Assembly: GCA_028752905.1 (NCBI GenBank)
Contig: JAQNBH010000011.1
Coordinates: forward strand, 34,328,017-34,392,016
Origin: Cladorhizidae sp. MBARI D1340-BT2
Taxonomy: Eukaryota > Porifera > Demospongiae > Poecilosclerida > Cladorhizidae
DNA: 64,000 bases
Direction of reading: 5' to 3'
Position numbers and translations under genes: made by a program. Below, in pieces: positions 63,578-64,000 of the stretch. The notes beneath the pieces are model-generated. The model had not been told where the DNA came from and did not search any database. It saw only the letters and a list, made by a program, of their open reading frames with translations. Within the stretch, counting starts at the first letter, position 1. The number at the start of each line of letters is the position of its first letter.

Positions 63578-64000
63578 TTATTTATATACTATGATAAACC
63601 ATTCTGATCTGCTAATTGTTAGTACAGTTTGTCTCTGATGGCTGTAGCTGTGCCACTGCTTGCTGCTGTGGTTGATACACTTCACTTGCACTGCCTTCCC
63701 GATTGAGCCAGTTATCTTGACAATGATCTGATCACCATAGATCTCACACACGTTGTGCAATACTATGCATGAACTAACAATGCTTGGTACATTGGCCAAG
63801 TTCGAGTCTATTCTCTTCAGTAGACATCGCCATCGGCCCTTTAACCGACCAAAAGCATTCTCCACCACCATCCTTGCCCTGCTTTGCCTATAATTAAAGT
63901 TCAGTTCTTCTGGTGTACTGGATGTCTCCAAGTAGGGTTTCATCAGCCATGGTAGAAGTGGATATGCTGGATCACCCAGAACAACAAGTGGCACTTCAAC
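63578..64000 (-). CDS. Harbinger (HARBI1-like) transposase, C-terminal part
   Basis: PIF/Harbinger DDE nuclease, partial at the right edge. VPLVVLGDPAYPLLPWLMKP Y (second Asp region), FNYRQSRARMVVENAFGRLK GRWRCLL (the catalytic Glu in VENAFGRLK), NVPSIVSSCIVLHNVCE. After GDQ the sequence is unusual to the stop at 63578. No break in the visible part, so the element may be young. Confidence 0.92.
   Translation of the reverse strand, partial: VEVPLVVLGDPAYPLLPWLMKPYLETSSTPEELNFNYRQSRARMVVENAFGRLKGRWRCLLKRIDSNLANVPSIVSSCIVLHNVCEIYGDQIIVKITGSIGKAVQVKCINHSSKQWHSYSHQRQTVLTISRSEWFIIVYK

Larger units (their letters stand above)
62562..64000. mobile_element. Harbinger transposon, left part, runs off the window
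   Basis: Left end near AATTAAGGCCTGTCCGCACT, followed by subterminal GATCCGATCG repeats and a second CCTGTCCGCACT. Holds the two genes typical of the superfamily, a Myb/SANT-like protein (plus) and the DDE transposase (minus), converging. The right end is outside, so the TIR pair cannot be checked. Confidence 0.82.

Overview
The window looks like nuclear DNA of a sponge, most likely a demosponge. The main clue is a 5.1 kb piece of mitochondrial DNA (about 9140-14290). It reads with TGA as Trp and AGA/AGG at positions where Arg is expected. It also carries the 5' end of atp9, a gene that sponge mtDNA keeps and that bilaterian and cnidarian mtDNA lacks. The rest is typical intron-rich, repeat-rich animal DNA: two split genes with canonical splice sites, many DNA transposons and retroelement fragments, and about twenty minisatellite arrays.

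Two nuclear genes were reconstructed by joining exons by hand; both are on the minus strand. (1) EARS2, bacterial-type mitochondrial glutamyl-tRNA synthetase, has ten exons between 31327 and 1762. They sum to 1377 nt (458 codons plus stop) with matching phases at every junction. (2) ZNG1/CBWD, the CobW-family zinc metallochaperone GTPase, is represented by its last seven exons between 55877 and 40262. They sum to 600 nt (199 codons plus stop), again phase-perfect. Its first half, with the P-loop, was not found in the window.

Layout. 1-1761: beyond the EARS2 stop, with one possible exon of an unknown gene. 1762-31327: EARS2. Its introns hold 68, 37, 22, 48, 33 and 29 bp arrays and others, the mitochondrial insert, a LINE fragment (16.35-17.45 kb) and a decayed Ty3/gypsy element with integrase before reverse transcriptase (21.0-23.0 kb). 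31.5-32.8 kb: a decayed hAT transposase just upstream of EARS2. 33.3-34.0 kb: a 30 bp array. 35.1-39.75 kb: a stack of elements that all use TTAA targets (a MITE with TIR starting GGGGGGACTATG, an internally deleted piggyBac, and a foldback MITE). 40.26-55.88 kb: ZNG1, whose introns hold 26, 58, 32, 28 and 42 bp arrays, a decayed Kolobok-like transposon (47.55-50.21 kb) and LINE fragments. 55.9-62.4 kb: arrays and unrecognised sequence. 62.56-64.0 kb: the left part of a Harbinger transposon with a Myb/SANT-like gene and the transposase converging on it; the element runs off the window.

I saw no bacterial operons, CRISPR arrays or rRNA genes. The strongest points are: a mitochondrial synthetase gene with mtDNA in its intron; the TTAA stack, whose empty target site survives in a neighbouring duplication; a gypsy integrase in which codons around a catalytic Asp have become a 33 bp minisatellite; and tandem duplications that copied splice sites in both host genes.
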